From a virus, in IMG/VR virus record IMGVR_UViG_3300008952_000005, positions 113,461 through 177,460 of that record: 64,000 bases of DNA, one strand, 5' to 3'. Position 1 is the stretch's first letter; each line of letters starts with the position of its first letter. The translations under genes and the position numbers were made by a program. This document shows, piece after piece, positions 6,417 through 13,907 of this stretch. The notes under the pieces are model-generated. The model worked only from the letters and a program-made list of their open reading frames with translations, was not told the DNA's origin and searched no databases.

Positions 6417-8072
6417 ATGATTAAAATATTGACGAAAACGTGGGCAGTATATTTGACGTTGATTATATTACTTGGAATATATATATCAAATCCTATCTTG
6501 CTACAAACAGCAAAACTAAACACCTTTGATTTTTACCAAACCTTTGGTAAGAATTATGAATCCAAAAGTTTAGTACTAGTAGACATATCAGACAAAGCAT
6601 TAAAAAAGAATGGGCAATGGCCGTGGAAAAGAGATTTACTTGGTCGTGTCATAATCAATGCGTATAAAAATGGTGCCGCTCTTGTAGTTTTACAAGTAGT
6701 CTTCCCACATAAAGATAGATTAGGTGGTGATGAAATGTTTTTGAAAATGATACAAAAATATCCAGTCATACTTACTGAAACGGATGATGTAAAAAATCTA
6801 CAAAGTATCTCACGTAAAGCATTAGCAATAGGTAACGTAAGTGTGCCAGTTGATATAGATGGCACTATAAGAAAACTACCTCTTGATAAATCCATACCTG
6901 ATGTTATCTTAAAAGTTATCAATGCAAAAACTTTAGCAGAAGATACTATCTGGATTGATTTCAGACATCATATTCCTAGAATAGATTTTACTGATAAAGA
7001 TTGGTCGTCTGTAAAAGGTAAAATAGTTTTCATAGGTACAACATTCCAAGGTTCAACATTTGTTACTACTCCTAATGGATTAAAAAACACACACGAAATT
7101 ATGGCAATCAGTACAGAAACTTTATTGTCAGGTAATTTTATTAGTAGACCTTATTGGTTACCATATAGTGAATTTGCTTTTATACTATTAGGTGCTCTAT
7201 TTTTTCTCATAGTTATACCTAGATGTGGTGTAATGTGGTCTGCGATATGGTTTGGTGGATACTTATTTGATTTAACACTTGCAAGTTCTTATCTATGGAC
7301 GCAACACTTAATCATAACTGATTGGTTCAGTCCACTTGTAATAGGGTCTGTAATATGGGGTCAGTTAACATACAATAACTATTCAAAAGAAAATAAATTA
7401 AGACTACAAATTAAGAAACAATTTGAACACTATCTATCTCCAGATATGGTTAAAAAACTACAAAAGAATCCATCACTATTAAAACTAGGTGGTGAAAGAA
7501 AAAAAATGACGTTTTTGTTTTCAGACATACGTGGCTTTACTCCTATATCGGAATCTATGAAAGGTAATCCAGAAAAACTTACCAAGTATGTTAATAAGTT
7601 CTTGACTGTAATGACTGATATAATATTAAAAAATGGTGGAACTATTGATAAGTATATGGGTGATTGTATAATGGCATTTTGGAACGCACCCCTAGACAAT
7701 CCAAATCATCAAAGATTAGCAGTATTATCTGCATCCCAAATGAAAAAAACAGTTGAAGAAATGAATAAGAGTAGAGAGTTTGACCCACCTTTAAAGATTG
7801 GTATAGGTATCAATACTGGTGAGTGTCTTGTAGGTAATATGGGGTCTGAACAACGTTTTGATTATTCTGTTATTGGTGACGCTGTTAATTTGGCAAGTAG
7901 ATTGGAAGGTAAAAGTAAAGATTTTGATACTACAATAGTAATATCTCAACATACTGCTGAAGGTATTGACTTTGTTCCATTGGCAAGACCAGATGGATTT
8001 AAATTCTATAAACTAGGTATCTCTACTGTAAAAGGTAAAAAAGAAAAGGTTAATTGTTTTTCTATTAAATAA
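6417..8072 (+). CDS. CHASE2-domain class III adenylyl cyclase (membrane)
   Basis: A 551-aa protein predicted to make cAMP from ATP. Layout: N-terminal TM helix (7-25), periplasmic CHASE2 sensor domain (about 30-245, with V-L-V-D-I-S-D and W-P-W motifs), three TM helices (about 250-318), then a class III cyclase domain. Metal-binding D370 (F-S-D-I-R-G-F-T) and D416 (K-Y-M-G-D), substrate Lys412, and transition-state N491 and R495 are all present. The usual substrate Asp is replaced by S484 (Y-S-V-I-G-D), the Thr/Ser variant known as class IIIb, in which Lys still favours adenine. It is the only long plus-strand gene, divergent from the curli operon. No clear ribosome site precedes the ATG. It was probably acquired from a bacterial host. 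Confidence 0.9.
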   Translation: MIKILTKTWAVYLTLIILLGIYISNPILLQTAKLNTFDFYQTFGKNYESKSLVLVDISDKALKKNGQWPWKRDLLGRVIINAYKNGAALVVLQVVFPHKDRLGGDEMFLKMIQKYPVILTETDDVKNLQSISRKALAIGNVSVPVDIDGTIRKLPLDKSIPDVILKVINAKTLAEDTIWIDFRHHIPRIDFTDKDWSSVKGKIVFIGTTFQGSTFVTTPNGLKNTHEIMAISTETLLSGNFISRPYWLPYSEFAFILLGALFFLIVIPRCGVMWSAIWFGGYLFDLTLASSYLWTQHLIITDWFSPLVIGSVIWGQLTYNNYSKENKLRLQIKKQFEHYLSPDMVKKLQKNPSLLKLGGERKKMTFLFSDIRGFTPISESMKGNPEKLTKYVNKFLTVMTDIILKNGGTIDKYMGDCIMAFWNAPLDNPNHQRLAVLSASQMKKTVEEMNKSREFDPPLKIGIGINTGECLVGNMGSEQRFDYSVIGDAVNLASRLEGKSKDFDTTIVISQHTAEGIDFVPLARPDGFKFYKLGISTVKGKKEKVNCFSIK

Positions 8073-8154
8073 ATGCTATTATTAAATAGCAACTTAACCC
8101 TATAACTATTCCCAATACTGCAACAACACCTGCTAAGGTATATATTGTCTTCAT
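8065..8154 (-). CDS. 29-aa single-pass membrane peptide
   Basis: A minus-strand ORF (MKTIYTLAGV...) that is almost entirely one hydrophobic helix. Its ATG overlaps the upstream stop (ATGA), and its 3' end overlaps the convergent cyclase gene by 8 nt. Weak evidence apart from the coupling pattern. Confidence 0.4.
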   Translation of the reverse strand: MKTIYTLAGVVAVLGIVIGLSCYLIIAFI

Positions 8155-8315
8155 TTTTTGTCTGTTAACTTATTAATAAGTTCAAACGCTACTTTAACTT
8201 TCTCTTCCAACACTTTAATTCTATAGTGTGATTGTGCTAAAGTAACTATCAATAACACAAATGCTACTAGCATTGGCCAAAGTCTACTCAACATTAATAC
8301 TGCTTCACTATCCAT
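8151..8315 (-). CDS. 54-aa membrane-anchored small protein
   Basis: A minus-strand ORF (MDSEAVLMLS...) with one TM helix at residues 12-27, then a short basic/acidic coiled-coil tail. The ATG overlaps the stop of the zinc-motif gene (TAATG). Function unknown; it belongs to the small-protein string that ends the lysis-region operon. Confidence 0.5.
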   Translation of the reverse strand: MDSEAVLMLSRLWPMLVAFVLLIVTLAQSHYRIKVLEEKVKVAFELINKLTDKK

Positions 8316-8500
8316 TACTGTACTATTTCATCTCCTGTTTTAACATTGGGTCTTGGTTTCTCACAAACTGAACAATCACATTTACTACAAATAATCGTTA
8401 CCGTTTTTTGATTTCGTAATCCATCTGGACTAGAAGTAGTATACTCCATTAACTTTTCAGGACAATGAGCTTCCCTACCACAATTCTTACACTTTTCCAT
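8315..8500 (-). CDS. Small cysteine-rich (zinc-ribbon-like) protein
   Basis: A 61-aa protein with C-K-N-C-G at residues 4-8, C13, and a C-S-K-C-D-C-S-V-C cluster near residues 38-46. The spacing fits a small zinc-binding module. No TM segment. It is coupled by TAATG overlap to genes on both sides. Function not recognised. Confidence 0.6.
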   Translation of the reverse strand: MEKCKNCGREAHCPEKLMEYTTSSPDGLRNQKTVTIICSKCDCSVCEKPRPNVKTGDEIVQ

Positions 8501-8676
8501 TACTTTTGTCTGTTAATTGTTTTCTTAACTAAATCAACAGTACTTTTACTAATATCTTTAGTCTTTGTTAATAAATTTCCACCAAGGTTTATTATTTTTG
8601 TTCTAGGTGTTATCTTTTCTTGTACAATCTTTTTTGTTTTTGGATCATACTTTTGCTGTAAAAATTCCATTACCAT
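8500..8676 (-). CDS. 58-aa basic small protein
   Basis: A minus-strand ORF beginning MVMEFLQQKY and ending KKTINRQK, lysine-rich with no TM segment or recognised motif. Its ATG overlaps the stop of the putative outer spanin and its TAA overlaps the next ATG, extending the coupled string. A GGAG-type ribosome site precedes it. Confidence 0.5.
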   Translation of the reverse strand: MVMEFLQQKYDPKTKKIVQEKITPRTKIINLGGNLLTKTKDISKSTVDLVKKTINRQK

Positions 8677-9047
8677 TATTCCTTCTCCTTTTCTTTTTTC
8701 TTATCATCTGGTTCATAATATTCTTTATACTGGTCAAGTAAATCATTAGTGTGTTTCAAGTGTGCTCTTATTTGAGCAAAGTTTTTTGCAATTAATTGAA
8801 AGTCCTTATCACTCAATCCAAATAGTACTGGATCAAGTCCTTCTGCTTCCATCTTTTGGAATACTTCTTCTGCATTGTCAGAAGTAATTATAATCCACCT
8901 CAACTTTTCAAGTTCAGGCATAGTTGGTTTAACTAAATCTAATTTCTGTCTAGGTTCTTCTAACTTAAATATTTTAAGTTGTTTCTCACCGATTGAGCAA
9001 CCAGTAAGTATTAGAACAGCAATGATACTAATTATTATACGGTACAT
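8676..9047 (-). CDS. Lipoprotein, candidate outer-membrane spanin (Rz1-like)
   Basis: A 123-aa lipoprotein with lipobox L-T-G-C (C17) and a mature part that is helical and charged, ending in a Lys/Glu run. Spanins fuse inner and outer membranes in the last step of lysis. The gene starts 20 nt inside the end of a gene encoding an N-terminally anchored coiled-coil protein, which is the classic overlapping Rz/Rz1 arrangement. It is longer than most Rz1 proteins and lacks proline richness, so the role is inferred from arrangement rather than from motif. Confidence 0.6.
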   Translation of the reverse strand: MYRIIISIIAVLILTGCSIGEKQLKIFKLEEPRQKLDLVKPTMPELEKLRWIIITSDNAEEVFQKMEAEGLDPVLFGLSDKDFQLIAKNFAQIRAHLKHTNDLLDQYKEYYEPDDKKKEKEKE

Positions 9048-9504
9048 ATGATGGATTTGCTATGGATGGGCACTCCCTATTAATTTCTGATTTTTTGGTT
9101 GCGTTCTTCTCTTGTTCGGTAAGTGGTGAACCACCTGCTATCTCTACACAACGAATAGCTTTATCACTTGCACCGTTAATAATTCTTTGTATTGTTTCTG
9201 TTTTTTCTATGGCGAGTTTACCAAAGTCACGACCTTTTTTATTAAATCTTTTATCTAAATCATCTAAATCTTTTTTAAGAGCTGAAACAAGTTCGTTCAT
9301 CTTGTTGTTTGCTTTTAAAATTTCTTTAAAGTCTTCTTGTTGCTTAGCAATGAGTTCCTTTTGAGAACTCACTGCTTCTTCCAATTTGATTTGATTCGCT
9401 TTTAAAATGGCATTATCGGATCGTAACTTCATTACATACATACCTGCACCTGCAAGTCCTGTAATCATCACAACTACCATCGCCATTTTTAAATAACCAA
9501 ACAT
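9028..9504 (-). CDS. Candidate inner-membrane spanin (Rz-like)
   Basis: A 158-aa protein with one N-terminal TM helix (residues 7-26), then a periplasmic coiled coil (about 30-110) with a Gln/Lys/Glu-rich heptad pattern, and two cysteines in the C-terminal part. This matches the layout of Rz inner spanins. The 3' end overlaps the lipoprotein gene in another frame. Upstream lies a small hydrophobic protein that could be the holin. No endolysin is seen in this window. Confidence 0.65.
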   Translation of the reverse strand: MFGYLKMAMVVVMITGLAGAGMYVMKLRSDNAILKANQIKLEEAVSSQKELIAKQQEDFKEILKANNKMNELVSALKKDLDDLDKRFNKKGRDFGKLAIEKTETIQRIINGASDKAIRCVEIAGGSPLTEQEKNATKKSEINRECPSIANPSYVPYNN

Positions 9505-9510
9505 AACTTT

Positions 9511-9669
9511 CTAGTCTTTCTTTAGAACTGCCCAAGCTCCGTAAGCAATTGCCGCCCAAGCAGCAATTTTAGCAACTGGACTGAAAAACAAAACTACAAC
9601 GCCTAATCCTATTAATACTCCACCGTGTAATGATGTTAGTTCTTTTAGTCTTCCTGTTATAAAACCCAT
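9511..9669 (-). CDS. 52-aa hydrophobic protein, possible holin
   Basis: A minus-strand ORF (MGFITGRLKE...) with two hydrophobic segments (residues about 17-30 and 33-47) separated by a short turn, preceded by a clear AGGAG ribosome site 7 nt before the ATG. Its size, two-helix topology and place directly before the spanin pair fit a holin, but holins have no diagnostic motif, so this stays tentative. Confidence 0.55.
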   Translation of the reverse strand: MGFITGRLKELTSLHGGVLIGLGVVVLFFSPVAKIAAWAAIAYGAWAVLKKD

Positions 9670-9684
9670 ATTGGTTCTCCTTTT

Positions 9685-10266
9685 TTATTTTATCTTGGCA
9701 CCAACTTTTCGGTGCTTATTCCAAGCCAAAAAACCACCTAGTCTTAAAGAATAATATGCTAGATAGTTCATAAGATAGAATCCATTTACTCCGATATTAA
9801 TATCTCTAAAGATTTCATCTGCTCTTTTTTGAGATATAACACCAAGGGTATCTGTCTTATTTATTTTTAATAATGTCTGATACTTATAAGCATAATCGTG
9901 TACCAAACCACCCATTAAAAGTACACCTACTGGTGATAAAAATGTATGCAAGAATTTTGGAATACTTGCACCGTCAAATTTAAATCCAGCTGGTATCGTA
10001 TATTTTATATCGTTTAATTCGTATTCAAAATCTTCTGCGATTTCCCAATTTCTTGTAGTGAGTATCCACAAAAGAATTCCTTTAAAAAAACCTTTGCCTT
10101 TTGTTCTTATTGGCAACGCTCTCATAACTGGCATTTTTTTATATGTAAAGTTATGACATTTAGGTTTCTTCTTATCAAATAAATTGATAATTAGTCCTGC
10201 TATAATAACTAAAATTACTATAGACCACATCCAAAACTTCATTGCTAAACTTATTATTAGTTCCAT
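9685..10266 (-). CDS. DUF1353 family membrane-anchored protein
   Basis: A 193-aa protein with an N-terminal TM helix (about residues 12-30) and a DUF1353 domain: I-P-A-G-F-K-F-D-G-A-S-I-P (around residue 91) and G-L-V-H-D-Y-A-Y (around residue 120), both hallmarks of the family. DUF1353 proteins are common in phages, often near tail or lysis genes. The conserved H-D-Y motif suggests a metal or catalytic site, but no activity is established that I know of. The gene ends 15 nt upstream of the hydrophobic 52-aa ORF. Confidence 0.8.
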   Translation of the reverse strand: MELIISLAMKFWMWSIVILVIIAGLIINLFDKKKPKCHNFTYKKMPVMRALPIRTKGKGFFKGILLWILTTRNWEIAEDFEYELNDIKYTIPAGFKFDGASIPKFLHTFLSPVGVLLMGGLVHDYAYKYQTLLKINKTDTLGVISQKRADEIFRDINIGVNGFYLMNYLAYYSLRLGGFLAWNKHRKVGAKIK

Positions 10267-10560
10267 TTATTTCTTCCTTGTTCTCATACTAGATGTTGGT
10301 TGAGCACCTCTTACGTGAACCATACCACCCATAGTATTTTCTTTCTTTTTATTTCTTGGTTCTACTTTTGGATCAGCAGACAAAAAAGGTCTTTGATTTA
10401 CTGCTGTTGTATAAGCAGCGTGTAATCCAACACCTCTAACATTTTTTCCACCTGCTTTCTTTTTAGGTGGTGTATCACCTAAACTTGCTATAGGTTGTAC
10501 ATTTGAATAGTTTCCTATTCTAACACCTGTTGTACCTATAAACTCTTTAAAACTTTTCAT
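10267..10560 (-). CDS. Small basic protein with capsid-targeting-like N-terminus
   Basis: A 97-aa protein beginning MKSFKEFIGTTG, which resembles the T4 internal-protein capsid-targeting sequence (MKTYQEFIAE). The rest is basic and Gly/Pro-containing, with no enzyme motif, and the C-terminus ends RTRKK. It could be a DNA-binding internal head protein; this is inference. It overlaps its upstream neighbour by 4 nt (ATGA). Confidence 0.65.
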   Translation of the reverse strand: MKSFKEFIGTTGVRIGNYSNVQPIASLGDTPPKKKAGGKNVRGVGLHAAYTTAVNQRPFLSADPKVEPRNKKKENTMGGMVHVRGAQPTSSMRTRKK

Positions 10561-10883
10561 ACTCTTGCTTTTTCTTTAATAGTCTTTTTTCTTTTAGGTG
10601 TTTCAATTTTAATTTCTTCTTTCACAACTCCACTTATTTCATCAATCTTATTTTCAAGTTTATTTAACACTTTATAAACACCTTTCAATACAACATTGTT
10701 ATTGTCTTCACTCTCTTGTACTTTTCTTTTTAAAGTACCCATAACTCTTTTCTTACCAGTTGGATTCATATCTACACCACCGTGTGCTACTGCATTTGCT
10801 GGTGCGTCTTCTTTTTTTTCTTTATCATCAATCTTATTGATGAGTTCGTCCATCATATCTTTATAATGTTTTGGCATACTCAT
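10557..10883 (-). CDS. Hypothetical charged protein
   Basis: A 108-aa Lys/Glu-rich protein with a helical C-terminal half (residues about 60-95, coiled-coil-like) and a basic tail. No recognised domain. It overlaps its neighbours at both ends (4 nt downstream, 23 nt upstream), placing it in the late gene string. Confidence 0.65.
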   Translation of the reverse strand: MSMPKHYKDMMDELINKIDDKEKKEDAPANAVAHGGVDMNPTGKKRVMGTLKRKVQESEDNNNVVLKGVYKVLNKLENKIDEISGVVKEEIKIETPKRKKTIKEKARV

Positions 10884-11340
10884 ACTCCGATACTAGTTTA
10901 TTATTTTGTTCATATATACCTACACCTAGACAAGTCATTACTGGTTCATCTTCTATGTCTGGTATATCTCTTACTTCATTTAACATAGTTTCATACTGGT
11001 TAGTTTCTTTTAAATATGAAACAACACCTGCTTCTATTGCGTCTTTGTGTGCCATTAACTGTTTATCTTCTCTCAATATCATTGCCATAGCACCAAAAAA
11101 AGTACCAAACTTACTACCTAATCCAACTTTACCAAATAATCTTTTCATATTAAAAACAAATCTATGTAAATATGTATATGCTTTTTTATCTTTACTATCT
11201 CTCAATGTCTTATTAGGTCTTAATACTTTACCTTTCTTATCAATAATACCTCGTTTAAAAGCTTCTTGCTTTTCCCAAGATGTTACCAATAGTTTAACTA
11301 CTCGGTAAGTTATTAACATATCTATTGCTCTACTTGCCAT
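10861..11340 (-). CDS. Hypothetical protein, possible virion-associated
   Basis: A 159-aa mixed alpha/beta protein that I do not recognise. The N-terminal half is basic (K-R-G-I-I-D-K-K-G-K) and the C-terminal half acidic. No signal or TM segment. It lies in a minus-strand run of late genes and overlaps the previous stop by one base (TAATG). Confidence 0.65.
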   Translation of the reverse strand: MASRAIDMLITYRVVKLLVTSWEKQEAFKRGIIDKKGKVLRPNKTLRDSKDKKAYTYLHRFVFNMKRLFGKVGLGSKFGTFFGAMAMILREDKQLMAHKDAIEAGVVSYLKETNQYETMLNEVRDIPDIEDEPVMTCLGVGIYEQNNKLVSEYEYAKTL

Positions 11341-11702
11341 TACAGTTCCTTTAACATTTGTTTTATCTTTTCATCTTCATCTACATCACCTAGTTCGTGT
11401 TCATAAAGTAATTTAAGATAGTTCAATACTGTTTTTAATACTGACCAATATTCTCTATCTATTTTAAATAATAATAAAGTTATCGCTACATCTGCACTAA
11501 AAACATTTTGTAATACTACAATGTGATTAATAATTAATCTTATTTTAACGTCACCTGTAGTTTTATACTTACGAAATAACCTTTTAAGATATTTAAATCG
11601 TTTTATATCTTCCAAAAATTCTACATTATCTTCCAATGTAGGATTGCTATAATTTTGCTGAGCAAATAGCAACCAATTATCTTTGGTTATTTCCTCAAAC
11701 AT
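11340..11702 (-). CDS. Hypothetical helical protein
   Basis: A 120-aa, largely helical protein with alternating basic and hydrophobic stretches (K-R-F-K-Y-L-K-R-L-F-R-K-Y-K) and an acidic C-terminus. No motif recognised. Located between a targeting-sequence protein and the 159-aa ORF. Confidence 0.6.
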   Translation of the reverse strand: MFEEITKDNWLLFAQQNYSNPTLEDNVEFLEDIKRFKYLKRLFRKYKTTGDVKIRLIINHIVVLQNVFSADVAITLLLFKIDREYWSVLKTVLNYLKLLYEHELGDVDEDEKIKQMLKEL

Positions 11703-11707
11703 CTGAC

Positions 11708-12133
11708 CTACACCAATTTAGCGTAGACCTTTGATGTTCCGTTTTTCAAAGTTTCATAATTAACTTCTAAATTTAGACCGCCAGATTTTTTGTGTGATAT
11801 ACCATCATCATTAATATCAGAACCGTCTGTATCTTTTCCAAACCTTCCACCAAATTGACTAACTTTCGCACTAACTTTTCCAGATGTTCCTTCCATATTA
11901 ACTGGTGATACTGTTAAACCAATTCGGTTTAGTTTTTCTCTCAAACTATCTACCGCTTGTTGTGGTTTAAGGTATTCCATATCTCCTATAGAACCTACAA
12001 AAGCATTAACTCTATTTAATACTTCTGGATCGGAAACGTTATGTACGCCTAAATTACCATCTTCAACTGCATTAGATGTTGCTGTTCCAACCATCTTGCC
12101 GTCTTCTGTTATGTGTTGTTTAAACGTTTTCAT
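11708..12133 (-). CDS. Hypothetical protein with capsid-targeting-like N-terminus
   Basis: A 141-aa protein beginning MKTFKQHITEDG, similar to the T4 capsid-targeting peptide. The C-terminal part is rich in Gly, Ser and Asp (G-K-D-T-D-G-S-D-I-N-D-D-G resembles a calcium-binding loop with D at positions 1, 3 and 5). A virion-internal role is inferred only from the N-terminus and late context. Confidence 0.65.
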   Translation of the reverse strand: MKTFKQHITEDGKMVGTATSNAVEDGNLGVHNVSDPEVLNRVNAFVGSIGDMEYLKPQQAVDSLREKLNRIGLTVSPVNMEGTSGKVSAKVSQFGGRFGKDTDGSDINDDGISHKKSGGLNLEVNYETLKNGTSKVYAKLV

Positions 12134-12248
12134 CTTTTTCTTTTCCCTTTTCTTTTGCTGTGTCCTCTTTAGGACAATCAGCTATTACTTCTTCCTCAAA
12201 ATCGTCCAAGTCTTTATCTTCATTAAAAATCTTAAACTTTTTTAACAT
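12120..12248 (-). CDS. 42-aa acidic/charged small protein
   Basis: A minus-strand ORF (MLKKFKIFNE...) rich in Asp, Glu and Lys, ending EKGKEKDENV. It overlaps the end of the 70-aa coiled-coil gene by 17 nt and the start of the next gene by 14 nt. It fills what would otherwise be a 98-nt gap. Function unknown. Confidence 0.45.
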   Translation of the reverse strand: MLKKFKIFNEDKDLDDFEEEVIADCPKEDTAKEKGKEKDENV

Positions 12249-12444
12249 CTTCTGTTTTAACTGGAATATCTCCAGTCATTCCTATTAACTTATTAACTTG
12301 TTGAATAGCGCCATTGATTGCATTTAAATTTGCTTTCATCTGACCTAAATCCACTTCAACTTGTTTTATATTTTTTGCCAACTTATCAAAATCTACTTGT
12401 AATCCTTGTGCTTCTGATTTAAGTTGCTCTATACTTATAGTCAT
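12232..12444 (-). CDS. Small coiled-coil protein
   Basis: A 70-aa protein, residues 3-55 forming a heptad-patterned coiled coil (I-x-x-L-K-S-E-A-x-x-L). It has a good ribosome site (AAGGAGATAATT before the ATG). It follows the 153-aa putative virion protein and may be a small chaperone or tail-fibre assembly factor; no direct evidence. Confidence 0.6.
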   Translation of the reverse strand: MTISIEQLKSEAQGLQVDFDKLAKNIKQVEVDLGQMKANLNAINGAIQQVNKLIGMTGDIPVKTEDVKKV

Positions 12445-12466
12445 AATTATCTCCTTATATTATATA

Positions 12467-12928
12467 TTATGCAACTGCGTATCCGTTACCTGCAATTACG
12501 TTCCAATTTGAATTTTTAAATAACAAAGTAACTGTTTCACCTACATTATTTAAAACGACATTTGTTCCGCCTCTTAAATTTGTTGGTGTTATAGTTATTG
12601 CATTACTACCAGACGTTGATGTATTAAGAACAGTTTTAATTTGTCCATTTGAACCGTCTGCTAATGATACTGCTGCTGTTCCCGCCGTTGCGTTCACTTC
12701 TGTAACAGCACTATCTACATCTGCAACTAAAGTTCCAGAACCTGTGCCTGTTAATGTTTGGGATGCTTGACCAAGACCTAAAAACGTTGGTACGTTATTA
12801 AATACATTTGCCGCTGATACTTTTTTGTTTATCGGTGTGCCTGATGGATCATCTATTACGTGAAACAGGTCTACACTTGCTATTGCGTTACCTAAATCGG
12901 TAAGCTGGGTGACTTTTTTATCTGCCAT
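12467..12928 (-). CDS. Putative virion/tail-fibre-type beta protein
   Basis: A 153-aa protein with an N-terminal segment common in phage fibre-associated proteins (K-K-V-T-Q-L-T-D-L, D-L-F-H-V-I-D-D-P-S-G-T-P) followed by Thr/Val/Asn-rich beta strands. It has its own late promoter and a leader containing hairpins. A structural role is probable, but I cannot name the T4 equivalent. Confidence 0.6.
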   Translation of the reverse strand: MADKKVTQLTDLGNAIASVDLFHVIDDPSGTPINKKVSAANVFNNVPTFLGLGQASQTLTGTGSGTLVADVDSAVTEVNATAGTAAVSLADGSNGQIKTVLNTSTSGSNAITITPTNLRGGTNVVLNNVGETVTLLFKNSNWNVIAGNGYAVA

Positions 12929-12944
12929 TTGTTTCTCCTATTAA

Positions 12945-13025
12945 CCCTTTCGGGAATGCTACTGTAGGTAATTCCTACATCATAATATTATTTATATGGG
13001 CAACCCTATAAAGAATCGCCCATAT
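12945..13025 (-). promoter_or_regulatory. Hairpin-rich leader and late promoter before the 153-aa gene
   Basis: Between two late genes: a perfect 8-bp inverted repeat (ATATGGGC / GCCCATAT, 12994-13025) that may end the upstream transcript, a TATAAATA late promoter (12989-12996) overlapping one arm, then in the leader a 6-bp hairpin (TGTAGG / CCTACA, 12963-12979) and CCC-GAAA-GGG (12945-12954), a short stem with a GNRA loop, just before the ribosome site. Confidence 0.55.
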
Positions 13026-13036
13026 ATTATTGATTA

Positions 13037-13318
13037 TTAAGCAGCGTTTGTTAATGCTACTATCGTTTCGTACTGTACTCTTCCTGCTCTACCACCAGAA
13101 CCAGTTGTCTTTAAGTTCCAACCTGCGTGTCCAGCACCTGCTGGTACTTGAGCATCCGCATAATTGAATAACCCTAAAGTTATTCCAGTAATAAAGTTAT
13201 TAGCAGTTGCGTCTTCAAATAAATTTGTTCTATTTGCTGACGTGAATGCTAATTTAGCAGCAGCACAAGCCCATAATGGTGCTCCAGCCGCCGAGTCTGC
13301 ACTTGAATGTGATGACAT
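13037..13318 (-). CDS. Hypothetical late protein, Ala/Gly-rich
   Basis: A 93-aa protein rich in Ala, Gly, Ser and Thr with a compact hydrophobic core; no motif recognised. It has its own late promoter (13375-13382) and a 5' GGAGA ribosome site, which suggests an abundant late product such as a decoration or fibre-associated protein. Confidence 0.6.
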   Translation of the reverse strand: MSSHSSADSAAGAPLWACAAAKLAFTSANRTNLFEDATANNFITGITLGLFNYADAQVPAGAGHAGWNLKTTGSGGRAGRVQYETIVALTNAA

Positions 13319-13374
13319 AGTATTCTCTCCTTTAAATTAAATTGTTAAAGTACTCAATTCTTAATATATGTGTA

Positions 13375-13382
13375 TATTTATA
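13375..13382 (-). promoter_or_regulatory. T4-type late promoter
   Basis: TATAAATA on the minus strand, 57 nt before the ATG of the 93-aa gene, in the short gap after the HAD-family gene. Confidence 0.65.
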
Positions 13383-13395
13383 AGAAAAAGGTGTG

Positions 13396-13890
13396 TTAGA
13401 AACCCAATTGTTTTAATTGTCTTATTGAATTAGACGCTGAAGTATGATATATTCCTATACCACCACGTTGTGTAAAACTATCTGTATTAGGTTTATAATC
13501 GTCAATTAATACTGCAGGACTTCTGTATCCTGTTTGAGCATAATTTTGTTTCTGACTTCTCTTTACAAGATTAACTCTTGCACCACTTAAACCTAATTGA
13601 CTTCTGCACCATTTAGTCTTACCTGGTATACAGTTAGGGTCTACATTACGGTCAACATATGCTGATAGAATATCTGGCGAATGCTTTTTTATATAATTCC
13701 ACAGTTGTTTACCGTCTGATTGCCACGGCAATGTTTCCCAAAAAGTTTTATCATTTCTGATTGGGTTCCACTTATCTTGTTTTGTTAGGGACATCCATTT
13801 ACTGATAGGGACTCCTGTTGCTTTCTCGGCACCTTTTTTAAAGTCTGCCAATACGCCGTCCATATCACAATAGAGTTTAGGAAGAGGCAT
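13396..13890 (-). CDS. HAD-family phosphatase, 5'(3')-deoxyribonucleotidase-like
   Basis: A 164-aa protein with HAD motif I near the N-terminus (C-D-M-D-G-V-L-A-D-F, catalytic D9 and D11) and a late acidic motif IV (L-I-D-D-Y-K-P-N, around residue 128). The W-x-x-L-P-W segment and overall length fit the cytosolic 5'(3')-deoxyribonucleotidase (NT5C) group, which dephosphorylates nucleoside monophosphates and would help tune nucleotide pools. The start is supported by a GGAGG-like site. Confidence 0.8.
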   Translation of the reverse strand: MPLPKLYCDMDGVLADFKKGAEKATGVPISKWMSLTKQDKWNPIRNDKTFWETLPWQSDGKQLWNYIKKHSPDILSAYVDRNVDPNCIPGKTKWCRSQLGLSGARVNLVKRSQKQNYAQTGYRSPAVLIDDYKPNTDSFTQRGGIGIYHTSASNSIRQLKQLGF

Positions 13891-13907
13891 AATCTGAATT
13901 GCCTCCT

